Source: Bog-473 sp963737745 (lineage in GTDB: Bacteria; Actinomycetota; Acidimicrobiia; Acidimicrobiales; RAAP-2). Taken from it: 64,000 nt of DNA. The translations under genes and the position numbers were made by a program. The notes under the pieces were generated by a model that searched no databases, was not told the origin of the DNA, and worked only from the letters and a program-made list of their open reading frames with translations. The DNA lies in contig CAVTTR010000007.1 in the NCBI GenBank assembly GCA_963737745.1, forward strand, positions 310,001 through 374,000, in the 5' to 3' direction. The stretch's first letter is position 1; every line of letters begins with the position of its first letter. This document shows, one piece after another, positions 17,355 to 25,897 of this stretch.

Positions 17355-18237
17355 TCAGGTCCGCGTCAAGGCCAGGCGCGTCGTCGCTATCCCCATGCGC
17401 ACCGCCAGGACCAGGGCGGCGAAAGGGAGCATGGCCCGCCGCCAACCCGACGTCGTGCGGCCAGCGAAGCGCAGAGCCGACCGATGATGAGCCGCCATCA
17501 TCTTGTAGGGGTGCCGGGCCGTACTCACTCCTTGCACGTGGGTGACGCTGGCGGCACCGGTGAACCCCACCCCCCAACCCGCCTGGTGGGCCCGCCAGCA
17601 CAGGTCCATGTCTTCGGCGTACATGAAGTAGGCCTCATCGAATCCACCCAGCTCTTCCAGGGCGAGGCGCCGCGCCAGGAAGCAGGAGCCCGAGATCCAC
17701 TCCGCCTCGACCACCCCGGCCCCCTCGGGTGTGCCGGGGTTGTAGCGCTGCGTGAAGCGGTTCTTCGGACGCAGCAATCCGAGCAGGGCATGGCCGGCCG
17801 CATCGACGAGCGAGGGAAAGCGACGCACCGACGGGTACACGTCCCCCTCGGGCGTCAAGATGCGCGGACCGGCGAGAGCCCAGGCCGGGTGGATTCTCCA
17901 GGACGGCACGCAGTGCTGCGAGCGCCCCTGGGTGCATATGCAGGTCCGGGTTGGCGACCATCACCCACTCGGGCGGGGCCGATGCCCCACTGAGCGCGGC
18001 CAGCCCCCGGTTCACTCCGGCGCCGAAGCCCACATTGGTTTCGGGCCGCAGGACGAGCACGGGGCTCGCAGGATCCTCCGCCACCACGGCCGCCAGAGCC
18101 CGCTCGACGCTCCCGGGCGATCCGTTCTCGACGACCACAACGGGAGCGGCGCCATCACGGATGAGGGAGCGCACACATTCGGCGAGAAGCGGGCCGGTGT
18201 CGTGGTCCACGACGACGCCTGCCAACTGACCGGGCAC
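17355..18237 (-). CDS. Glycosyltransferase family 2, frameshifted
   Basis: A GT2 enzyme with GT-A fold. The N-terminal half (from GTG 18237) has VVVDHDTGPLL, VVVENGSPGS, NVGFGAGVNRGL and the metal-binding VMVANPDL. The second half, in another frame, has EAEWISGSCFLARR and FDEAYFMYAEDMDLCWRA, the usual acceptor and ED motifs. Deleting one G from the GG at 17891-17892 fuses them as AVLENHPAWALAGPR. The whole resembles rhamnosyl/WbbL-type transferases that build cell-surface glycans. It is the last gene of the nucleotide-sugar operon, 8 bases after the second GT2 gene. Confidence 0.8.
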
Positions 18238-18245
18238 GGTGGGAC

Positions 18246-18989
18246 TCAGTAGTTCTTGGTGAAACGGAAGCGCACGAGGGCGATCAGCGCACTGAAACCG
18301 TCGCGCCAGGTGATCTTCTTCCCCTCGTCCACTTCACGTCCGGCGTAGGAGATGGGCACCTCGTAAATGCGGAGTCCCCGCCGCAGGATTTTGGCCGTGA
18401 TCTCGGGCTCGAAGTCGAAGCGGTCCGAGACGATCGTGATGCCCGCGATGGCCTGTGCGTCGAACAGCTTGTAGCACGTCTCCATGTCGGACAACGTCGA
18501 GCTGTACAGAAGGTTGGTGGTAAAGGAGAGGACCCGGTTGGCGAACCAGTGCAACGGCAGCATGTTCTTGCGCTCCCCGGTGAAGCGGCTCCCGTAGACG
18601 ACGCGGGCCTTGCCCTTGAGCATGGGATCGAGCAAGCGTGGCCAGTCGTCGGGGTCATATTCGAGGTCGGCATCTTGGATGAGGACCAGGTCGCCCGTGG
18701 CGGCAGCCAAACCCGTGCGGATGGCCGCGCCCTTTCCCTGGTTCTGGGCGTGGGTGATCACCCGCACCGTCGAGTCCTCCAACGCCCCCAGAACCTTGTC
18801 CGAGCCGTCGGACGATCCGTCGTCGACCACAATGATCTGCAGCGTGAGCGGTAATTGGACAGCCCGCATGCGGCGGATGATCTCGCCCACGGTGGTGCGC
18901 TCGTTGAACACCGGCATGATCACCGACAGCGTCGTATAGGTCGGGCGCGGAGTGAACTCGACGGCCGGCGTATCGGGTGTCGAGTTCAC
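18246..18989 (-). CDS. Glycosyltransferase family 2, dolichol-phosphate mannosyltransferase-like
   Basis: A 247-residue GT2 protein. SVIMPVFNERTTV, IIVVDDGSSDGS, NQGKGAAIRTGL and the DxD-like QDADLEYDP motif match the DPM1/polyprenol-phosphate sugar transferase branch. No C-terminal membrane helices are present. It likely moves a sugar from a nucleotide donor to a lipid or glycan carrier. GTG at 18989 is preferred: it overlaps the upstream gene's stop as GTGA and sits 27 residues before the first strand; the longer frame would overlap heavily. Confidence 0.85.
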   Translation of the reverse strand: MNSTPDTPAVEFTPRPTYTTLSVIMPVFNERTTVGEIIRRMRAVQLPLTLQIIVVDDGSSDGSDKVLGALEDSTVRVITHAQNQGKGAAIRTGLAAATGDLVLIQDADLEYDPDDWPRLLDPMLKGKARVVYGSRFTGERKNMLPLHWFANRVLSFTTNLLYSSTLSDMETCYKLFDAQAIAGITIVSDRFDFEPEITAKILRRGLRIYEVPISYAGREVDEGKKITWRDGFSALIALVRFRFTKNY

Positions 18990-19933
18990 CGCGCCTTCAC
19001 CCGGGGAGCCAGGTACTCCATCGTCCGTAAAATGCCGGTACGCAGATCGGTCGTCGGAAACCAGCCCAGCTCTGAGGTGGCCAAGGTGATGTCGGGACAA
19101 CGTCGCGTCGGATCATCGGTGGGCAGGGGTTCGAAGGTAATCGAGGATTTCGACCCCGACAATTCCAAGACGATCTGCGCCAACTCGAGAATGGTGCGCT
19201 CGTCGGGACTGCCGATGTTGACCGGCCCAACCAGTGGCGAGTCCAACAACGCAACCAGACCGGCAATCTCATCGTCCACGTAACACAAGCTCCTCGTCTG
19301 GGACCCGTCGCCGTACACCGTGAGCGGCTCTCCACGCAGGGCCTGGCTGATGAAGTTGGATACCACCCGGCCGTCCCCCGGCGCCAGTCGCGGGCCGTAG
19401 GTGTTGAAAATCCGGGCGATTCCCACATCGACCCCGTGGAAGCGATGCATGGCCATGGTCAGGCTCTCGGCGAACCTCTTGGCCTCGTCATAGACGCTGC
19501 GCGGTCCGATCGGGTCCACGTTGCCGTTGTACGACTCACGCTGGGGATGGACCAACGGTTCACCATAGATCTCACTCGTGCTGGCCATGAGGAAGCGGGC
19601 ATTGTGTGCAAGGGCGAGCTCCAAGAGCCGTCGCGTGCCCTCACTGCCGACAGCCAGCGTCTCGAGAGGGCGTTCGAGATACGCTGGTGGCGACGCCGGG
19701 CTGGCCAGGTTGCAGACGGCATCGATCTTGACGTTCAAACCGAGTTCCACCTTCTCGCTCACATCGGTGACGACCAGGGAGAAGCGGGCCGAATCGAGCA
19801 GGTGGGCCACGTTGTCCCGGCTCCCGGTCGACAGGTCATCGAGACAGAGGACCGAGTCCCCCCGGGCCAGCAGGTACTCGCACAGATGCGAGCCCAAGAA
19901 ACCCGCCCCGCCCGCCACCACGACGCTTCTCAC
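18986..19933 (-). CDS. NAD-dependent epimerase, UDP-glucuronate decarboxylase-like
   Basis: An extended SDR of about 315 residues. GGAGFLGSHL binds NAD, and SVYDEAKRFAE carries the Tyr/Lys pair in the form typical of UDP-xylose synthases. ARIFNTYGPR and YGDGSQTRSLCYVDD are also UXS-type blocks. It would convert UDP-glucuronate, the product of the adjacent Ugd, to UDP-xylose. GTG at 19933 overlaps the ugd stop as GTGA. A UDP-glucuronate or UDP-galactose epimerase is a less likely alternative. Confidence 0.83.
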   Translation of the reverse strand: MRSVVVAGGAGFLGSHLCEYLLARGDSVLCLDDLSTGSRDNVAHLLDSARFSLVVTDVSEKVELGLNVKIDAVCNLASPASPPAYLERPLETLAVGSEGTRRLLELALAHNARFLMASTSEIYGEPLVHPQRESYNGNVDPIGPRSVYDEAKRFAESLTMAMHRFHGVDVGIARIFNTYGPRLAPGDGRVVSNFISQALRGEPLTVYGDGSQTRSLCYVDDEIAGLVALLDSPLVGPVNIGSPDERTILELAQIVLELSGSKSSITFEPLPTDDPTRRCPDITLATSELGWFPTTDLRTGILRTMEYLAPRVKAR

Positions 19934-21303
19934 CGCCGTCCGATCCCGGTATAGGCGAACCCAAGACGCCGCACGGCCGCCGGATCCAGCAGGTTCCGGG
20001 CATCGACGATGGAGGGGGCCTTCATGAGGTCCCGGACGCGACCGAAGTCGAGCCAGCGGAAGTCGTCCCACTCGGTCAGCACCACCACGACCGAGGCATC
20101 GGTGCTCGCCTCATACGGGTCCGCCCGCAAGAGCAGGTCGGAAAGATCCTCGGGCCCGGCCTCCGGCGTGGTGTCCGCGCCCTCTGCCGCCACGGGCACA
20201 GTGGGATCAAAGGCCTGCACCAGCGCGCCCAGGTCGACCAGACGGTGGGCAATCTCGAGGCTGGGGGAATCTCGACGGTCATCGGTGTTGGCCTTGAAGG
20301 TGAGGCCCCACACGGCGACGGTCACGCCGTCGACCGAACCGCCGCAGGCCGTCTCGACCTTGGCCACCACTCGAGCCAGTTGTTTCTCATTGCTGGCGAT
20401 CGCTCCGGCCAGCAATGAGAAGTCATAGCCTGCTTCCCGGGCGATGTGCAGCAGAGCCCTGGTGTCCTTGGGGAGGCACGACCCACCCCAACCCGGTCCC
20501 GGATGCAAGAACTCGAAGCCGATGCGCTTGTCGTAGCCGAGGCCGAGCATGACGTCACGCACGTCGGCACCAACCTCCTCGCATAGCCCAGCCACGGCGT
20601 TCACATAACTCAGCTTGGTGGCCAAGAAGGCGTTCGAGGCGTACTTGATGGTCTCCGAGGTCGTAGCGTCGGTGACGATGAGGGGCGCACCCGTACTGGC
20701 GAAAAGGGAACCGACGGTCGCCGCCGCCTGGGCGTCATCGGCCCCTACCACGATGCGGTCCGGGTTCAGGCTGTCACGCACCGCGTTGCCCTCGCGCAGG
20801 AACTCGGGATTGGAGACGACCCGGATGTCAGTGCGACCGACGACCCGCTCGACCAGGGTGGCCGAACCCACGGGAACGGTCGACTTGTTGACCACGATGG
20901 CCCCGTGCTCGAGGAAGGGCCCAACCTCTCGGGCCGCCGCCTCCACGAAGGAGAGGTCGGCTGCGCCGTCGTCTCCTTGCGGCGTGGGCACGCACAAGAA
21001 GACGAATGTCGCCCCGACCACGGCCTCGGCGGCCGACGCAGTGAAGCGCAGGTTGCCGGCGCCGACCCCTTCGGCCACCAGATCGTCGAGGTCGACCTCG
21101 ACGATGGGCATGCGTCCGCTACGCAGGGCAGCCAACCGTGACGGGTCACGTTCGGCCAACACCACCCGGTGGCCGAAGTGAGCCAGGGTGGCGGCGGTGG
21201 GAAGGCCGACGTAGCCGGCGCCGATGACGGCCACCCGTGCGACTCCGGATCGTTGGATTGCTTGCTCTTGTTCGAGGTCTTGCGTGTGGTCATCACGGTG
21301 CAT
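19930..21303 (-). CDS. ugd: UDP-glucose 6-dehydrogenase
   Basis: Oxidises UDP-glucose to UDP-glucuronate in two NAD-dependent steps. The 457-residue protein has the Rossmann motif VIGAGYVGLP near the N-terminus, VVNKSTVPVGS, NPEFLREGNA and the catalytic Cys in GPGWGGSCLPKD. The C-terminal GLTFKANTDDRRDSPS binds the sugar nucleotide. ATG 21303 overlaps rfbD by 11 bases. It feeds the UDP-xylose synthase-like enzyme encoded next. Confidence 0.92.
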   Translation of the reverse strand: MHRDDHTQDLEQEQAIQRSGVARVAVIGAGYVGLPTAATLAHFGHRVVLAERDPSRLAALRSGRMPIVEVDLDDLVAEGVGAGNLRFTASAAEAVVGATFVFLCVPTPQGDDGAADLSFVEAAAREVGPFLEHGAIVVNKSTVPVGSATLVERVVGRTDIRVVSNPEFLREGNAVRDSLNPDRIVVGADDAQAAATVGSLFASTGAPLIVTDATTSETIKYASNAFLATKLSYVNAVAGLCEEVGADVRDVMLGLGYDKRIGFEFLHPGPGWGGSCLPKDTRALLHIAREAGYDFSLLAGAIASNEKQLARVVAKVETACGGSVDGVTVAVWGLTFKANTDDRRDSPSLEIAHRLVDLGALVQAFDPTVPVAAEGADTTPEAGPEDLSDLLLRADPYEASTDASVVVVLTEWDDFRWLDFGRVRDLMKAPSIVDARNLLDPAAVRRLGFAYTGIGRR

Positions 21304-22219
21304 CCGCCCTTTCGACGTTCAAGGCCTGGACCAATCGCGCCAGCCCGTCCTGCCAGTCGGGGAGGGCGGGTAGTCCGCTGAGTCGCAGCGCCATGTTGTC
21401 GAGCACCGAGTTGGCCGGCCGAGGGGCGGGGCGGGGCGGGTCCAAGTCGGCGGTGGCAATGGCGTGCACCCGCTCGGGATCGGCGCCCACCGCATCCAAA
21501 ATGGCGCGTACGAAACCGAACCAGGTAGTGGCTCCGCTGTTGGTGACATGAAACACACCGGGCCGCTTGTCCGTACCGAGAGTGACGATTGCCGCGGCCA
21601 GGTCGGCTGTGAAGGTGGGCGAGCCATGCTGGTCGTCCACGAAGCGTAGCGGGTCCGTTCCCAGCGCCAGGCGTAAAACGGTCTTGACCATGTTGGCGCC
21701 ATGGGCGCCACAGACCCATGAGGTACGCACGATGGTCGACCCGGGTGGGCACTCGCGTTCACCAGCCAGCTTGCTGGCGCCATAGACAGATCTCGGATTC
21801 GGTGCGTCCCACTCCCGATACGGACGGGTCGACGCTCCGTCGAAGACGTAGTCGGTCGAGACGTAGAGCACGTGGGCGCCCACGGCCGCCGCTGCCTCAG
21901 CCACGTTGCGGGTACCCATGGCGTTCACCGCAAACGCAAGGTCGACCTCCGTCTCGCAGGCATCGACCGCAGTCATCGCTCCACCGTGCAGCACGAGCTC
22001 GGGTTGGAAAGCACGGAAGACATATTGCACTTCAGCCCGGTCATCGACGCGCATCGTGCCGATGTCCGTCGCCAGCACCTCATCGCCGAGTCCCGGCAAC
22101 GGGCCCTCGGGCCCCAGCAGGCGACAACGCCGGCCGCCCCGACGGGAACCTGTCCTTGCAGCGCATCGAGTCAGATCCCTTCCGAGCTGCCCGTCGGCCC
22201 CGGTGACAAGAATTCGCAT
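21293..22219 (-). CDS. rfbD: dTDP-4-dehydrorhamnose reductase
   Basis: Last step of dTDP-L-rhamnose synthesis: NAD(P)H reduction of the 4-keto group. About 308 residues from ATG 22219, 14 bases after rfbB. Key blocks are MRILVTGADGQLGRDL, VSTDYVFDG, YGASKLAGE (Tyr/Lys) and VRTSWVCG. An Arg/Gly-rich insertion of about 20 residues follows the first helix (about 22-44), absent from most RmlD proteins I know; it stays in frame. Neither rfbA nor rfbC is in this window. Confidence 0.88.
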   Translation of the reverse strand: MRILVTGADGQLGRDLTRCAARTGSRRGGRRCRLLGPEGPLPGLGDEVLATDIGTMRVDDRAEVQYVFRAFQPELVLHGGAMTAVDACETEVDLAFAVNAMGTRNVAEAAAAVGAHVLYVSTDYVFDGASTRPYREWDAPNPRSVYGASKLAGERECPPGSTIVRTSWVCGAHGANMVKTVLRLALGTDPLRFVDDQHGSPTFTADLAAAIVTLGTDKRPGVFHVTNSGATTWFGFVRAILDAVGADPERVHAIATADLDPPRPAPRPANSVLDNMALRLSGLPALPDWQDGLARLVQALNVERADAP

Positions 22220-22233
22220 ACGAAGAGCCGGCC

Positions 22234-23241
22234 TCAGCCGGCGCCACCCCAACTGCCCTCGACCACGGGGGCCCGGGCACGAAGAGGCTCCCACCAAGAG
22301 CGATTGTCCGCATACCAACGCACCGTCTCGGCCAACCCGTTCTCCCAGGAGATGGTGGGCGCCCATCCCAGCTGCGCCCGGAGCTTGGACGAGTCCAGCA
22401 GGTAGCGGCGGTCGTGCCCGGGGCGATCGGGCACAATCTCCTTGAGCGACGCCGGTTTACCGAGCGTCTGGAGCACGAGATCGGCAATCTCCATGATGGA
22501 GGCCTCGACACCACTACCGACGTGGTACGTCTCGCCGATGACACCTCGCGCCAGCACCGCCTCGATGGCCGTGCAGTGGTCGCGCACGTGCAGCCACTCG
22601 CGACGGTTCTCGGTAGTGGCGTACAGCGTCAGGTTCTTGTCGTCGAGAGCCGACGTGGTGAACACCGGGATGACCTTCTCGGGGAATTGGTAAGGCCCGT
22701 AGTTGTTGGAGCAGTTGGTAATGGTGACCGGCAAGCCGTAGGTCTCCCCGTAGGCCCGCACGGCGTGATCGGCCCCGGCCTTGCTGGCGTTGTAGGGCGT
22801 GCGGGGCCGATAGGGCGAGTCCTCCGTGAAGACCTCATCGGTATCGAGGGAGAGATCGCCGTAGACCTCGCAGGTGCTGATGTGGTGGAAGCGGGCGATG
22901 CCGACCTGGCGGGCCGCTTCGAGCAGCGTCTGGGTTCCGAGCACGTTGGTCCGAAAGAAAAGGCCCGGGTCGAGAACAGCCAGGCTGTTGTGCGACTCGG
23001 CCGCGAAATGGACGACCGTGTCAATCTCCTCCTCGCGCAGGGTCTTCTCGGCCAATGGCCCGTCACAGATATCGCCGTGCACGAACGCGATCGCATCTTC
23101 GACATCATCCAAATTCGGTCGGTTGCCGGCGTAGGTGAGCGCGTCGTAGGCGACGACGTGGTCCTCAGGGTGCTGTTCGACCCAGTAGCGAACGAAATTC
23201 GACCCGATGAAGCCGGCTCCTCCCGTCACGAGAAGTCGCAT
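22234..23241 (-). CDS. rfbB: dTDP-glucose 4,6-dehydratase-like enzyme
   Basis: An extended SDR of about 335 residues that should dehydrate dTDP-glucose to the 4-keto-6-deoxy sugar. ATG 23241 directly precedes LLVTGGAGFIGSNFVR. YNASKAGAD gives Tyr150/Lys154, and WLHVRDHCTAIEAVL is typical. The catalytic T-D-E triad reads Thr123-Cys124-Glu125 here (STCEVYGD), and the usual SHVDRSI segment is SHNSLAV, so it belongs to a divergent subgroup. First gene of the nucleotide-sugar operon. The dTDP substrate is inferred from the adjacent rfbD. Confidence 0.83.
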   Translation of the reverse strand: MRLLVTGGAGFIGSNFVRYWVEQHPEDHVVAYDALTYAGNRPNLDDVEDAIAFVHGDICDGPLAEKTLREEEIDTVVHFAAESHNSLAVLDPGLFFRTNVLGTQTLLEAARQVGIARFHHISTCEVYGDLSLDTDEVFTEDSPYRPRTPYNASKAGADHAVRAYGETYGLPVTITNCSNNYGPYQFPEKVIPVFTTSALDDKNLTLYATTENRREWLHVRDHCTAIEAVLARGVIGETYHVGSGVEASIMEIADLVLQTLGKPASLKEIVPDRPGHDRRYLLDSSKLRAQLGWAPTISWENGLAETVRWYADNRSWWEPLRARAPVVEGSWGGAG

Positions 23242-23323
23242 AAGGGCGAAAGTGTAGTCCCCATCAGACGTTTGCTCAGCGTCAGCACCCGAAAAGGTGC
23301 CTCCCAACTGGAGCGATAGCGCT

Positions 23324-24070
23324 TCAGGCCGGTCGTAGATGCACGACGTCACCCGCCGTGATCGTCTGCCTGCCGGTCGCCGTCCGGACGACCAGGTGCC
23401 CGGCGTCGTCGAGCTCGACGGCCTCGCCCACGACGGCGTGGGCCGCCAGCTCCACTCGCACTCGTTGTCCCAGCGTGGCGCAGCGATGGCGCAGCTCAGC
23501 TGCCACTTCCCGACGACCCGGAGCCGTGTCGAGCAGGGCTCGACGCGACGAGAGGGCGCCCAGCAACGTCTCGAGCAACAGGTCCCGGTCCACCGGCGTC
23601 GGGCTCAGGTCGTTCAGACAGGTGCCACCGACCCCTTCGGGTCCGGGCCAGTCGACGTTGAGTCCGAGACCGACCACCACGACCCACGAGGCATCGAGGC
23701 ATTCAGCCTCCGCCAGGACGCCGGCTAGCTTCGCCTCGCCCACTAACAGGTCGTTCGGCCACTTGACCACGGCTCCGACGCCGGCCACCTGCCGACAGGC
23801 TTCTGCCGCGGCCAACGTCACCGCTGCGGTGCAAAGGTGCAGTTCAGCGGGGTCAAATTCGGGCCGAAAGAGCACCGAAGCAAGGAGGGAGGCGCCCGCA
23901 GGCGACTCCCAGCGACGATCCATGCGGCCCCGCCCCGCGCTCTGATGGTCGGCCACCGCCACCACCCCTTCGAGGGCCCCTTCCCGTGCCGCGCGGCGCA
24001 GGTATGCGTTGGTCGAATCGATCTCTTCGAACCTACGCACATCCCAGATCCCGCCCCACATGGCAGACAC
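23324..24070 (-). CDS. birA: Biotin--[acetyl-CoA-carboxylase] ligase
   Basis: Makes biotinyl-AMP and attaches biotin to the Lys of BCCP domains. The 248-residue protein has the adenylate loop GRGRMDRRW (46-54), VKWPNDLL with Lys103 and AKLAGVLAE (about 113-121), plus the short C-terminal SH3-like domain. It lacks the N-terminal helix-turn-helix of E. coli BirA, so it is a monofunctional ligase. GTG at 24070. It is divergent, with 50 bases between, from the biotin carboxylase/BCCP gene, its likely target. Confidence 0.92.
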   Translation of the reverse strand: MSAMWGGIWDVRRFEEIDSTNAYLRRAAREGALEGVVAVADHQSAGRGRMDRRWESPAGASLLASVLFRPEFDPAELHLCTAAVTLAAAEACRQVAGVGAVVKWPNDLLVGEAKLAGVLAEAECLDASWVVVVGLGLNVDWPGPEGVGGTCLNDLSPTPVDRDLLLETLLGALSSRRALLDTAPGRREVAAELRHRCATLGQRVRVELAAHAVVGEAVELDDAGHLVVRTATGRQTITAGDVVHLRPA

Positions 24071-24120
24071 CCTAGGGTCCGTGCAATTGTGAAGTCCCCT
24101 TCCGAGTCGAAAGGCCCTCA

Positions 24121-25881
24121 GTGTTGAAAAAGATCCTCATCGCCAACCGCGGCGAAATCGCCGTCCGTGTCATACGGACCTGCCGCGAGATGGGCATCGG
24201 CACCGTCGCCGTGTACTCCGACCTTGATCGAGAGGCCCTGCACGTCCGCATGGCCGACGAGGCCTACGCATTGGGTGGAGAAACTGCAGCCGAGAGTTAC
24301 CTGAACACCGAGGCGATCCTCGCCGCCATTGAGCAGAGCGGAGCCGACGGCGTCCACCCCGGCTACGGCTTCTTCTCCGAGAACACCGACTTCGCCCGGG
24401 CCATCACCGACCGCGGCGTGACCTTCATCGGCCCCCCACCCGAAGCGATCGAGGTGATGGGCGACAAGATCAGTTCGCGCATCGCGGCCGAGAGGGCGGG
24501 CGTGGCGGGCGTGCCCGGCCGCTCCGAGCCCCTGACGTCACCCGACGAGGTGGTGGCCTTCGGCGAGGAGGTCGGGTGGCCGCTGGCCATCAAGGCGGCC
24601 TACGGCGGCGGCGGGCGCGGCATGAAGGTCGTCGCCTCGGCCTCCGAAGCGGCCGAAGCCATGGAGTCAGCCGCCCGCGAGGCCCAGGCCTACTTCGGCC
24701 GGCCGGAGATCTACGTGGAGCGCTACCTCGGGTGGCCGAGGCACGTGGAGATGCAGGTGCTCGGCGACACACATGGCAACACGTTGTGGCTGGGCGAGCG
24801 CGACTGCTCGGCCCAGCGTCGTCATCAGAAGCTGGTGGAGGAGAGCCCGGCTCCCGCCTTCCCCGACGAGATCCGCCGGGCCATGGGTGAGGCCGCGGTC
24901 AAGGTGTCGAAGGCCTGCGGTTATTACAACGCCGGGACGGTCGAGTTCCTCTTCCAAGACGGCGAGTTCTTCTTTTTGGAGATGAACACCCGCCTGCAGG
25001 TCGAGCACCCGGTGACCGAGCTGGTGACCGGCCTCGACCTGGTGGCCTGGCAGATCCGTATCGCCTCGGGCGAAGAGCTCACCTTCGGCCAGGACGACGT
25101 CCAGCGCAACGGTCATGCCATCGAGGTCCGCATCAACGCCGAGGACCCGAGCGGTGGCCGCTTCTCCCCCTCGCCCGGCACGATCACCAAGTTCACGGCA
25201 CCTTCGGGTCCGGGTGTCCGCCTCGATGCCGGGTACGAGTCCGGCGACCTGGTCAGCCAGTTCTACGACAATCTCGTGGCCAAGCTGATCGTCTGGGCGC
25301 CCGACCGTGAAGCGGCCCGTCGCCGCATGCTGCGTGCCCTCGACGAGACGGAGATCACGGGAATTTCCACCACCATTCCGGCCGATGTGGCCATCCTCGA
25401 GCACCCAGATTTCGCCGAGGCCAAACACTCCACCAAATGGGTCGAGGAGGTGCTCGACCTGTCCCAACTGAGCGTCGCCCCGGTCGAGAGTGCGCCGACC
25501 AGCGCGGAGGATGCGCTCCCGACCGTGCAGCGTGACGTCACGGCCGAGGTCAACGGGCGGCGCTTCTCGGTGAAGCTCTGGGTGCCCGACGTCGGGACGA
25601 CCGCGGCGCCCCAGGCTGGCGCCGCACGACCACGACGCTCGGCGGCGTCCGCATCTGCCGCCACCGGATCAGGTGATGTGGCCGTCCCCATGCAGGGCAC
25701 GATCGTCAAGGTGCTCGTCGCCGTTGGTGACAAGGTCGAAATAGGTCAGACCATCTGTCTTCTCGAGGCCATGAAGATGGAGAACGCGGTGAACGCCGAG
25801 AAGGACGGCGTCATCAAGGAGGTACGAGTTGCCGCCGGGGCTTCGGTCGGCGCCGGCGACATCGTGGCCGTGATCGAGTAG
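24121..25881 (+). CDS. Acyl-CoA carboxylase alpha chain: biotin carboxylase plus BCCP
   Basis: A 586-residue fusion in the style of mycobacterial AccA subunits. Residues 1-450 are the ATP-grasp biotin carboxylase (KILIANRGEIAVRV, YGGGGRGMKVV, MNTRLQVEHPVTE). A linker follows, and the last 75 residues are a biotinyl domain with the acceptor Lys at about 552 in EAMKMEN. It carboxylates biotin with bicarbonate and ATP; a separate beta chain, not in this window, would transfer CO2 to acetyl- or propionyl-CoA. Start is GTG 24121 or TTG 24124. Propionyl-CoA use would link to the mutase nearby. Confidence 0.93.
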   Translation: MLKKILIANRGEIAVRVIRTCREMGIGTVAVYSDLDREALHVRMADEAYALGGETAAESYLNTEAILAAIEQSGADGVHPGYGFFSENTDFARAITDRGVTFIGPPPEAIEVMGDKISSRIAAERAGVAGVPGRSEPLTSPDEVVAFGEEVGWPLAIKAAYGGGGRGMKVVASASEAAEAMESAAREAQAYFGRPEIYVERYLGWPRHVEMQVLGDTHGNTLWLGERDCSAQRRHQKLVEESPAPAFPDEIRRAMGEAAVKVSKACGYYNAGTVEFLFQDGEFFFLEMNTRLQVEHPVTELVTGLDLVAWQIRIASGEELTFGQDDVQRNGHAIEVRINAEDPSGGRFSPSPGTITKFTAPSGPGVRLDAGYESGDLVSQFYDNLVAKLIVWAPDREAARRRMLRALDETEITGISTTIPADVAILEHPDFAEAKHSTKWVEEVLDLSQLSVAPVESAPTSAEDALPTVQRDVTAEVNGRRFSVKLWVPDVGTTAAPQAGAARPRRSAASASAATGSGDVAVPMQGTIVKVLVAVGDKVEIGQTICLLEAMKMENAVNAEKDGVIKEVRVAAGASVGAGDIVAVIE

Positions 25882-25897
25882 GTGGTGAACGCCATGG

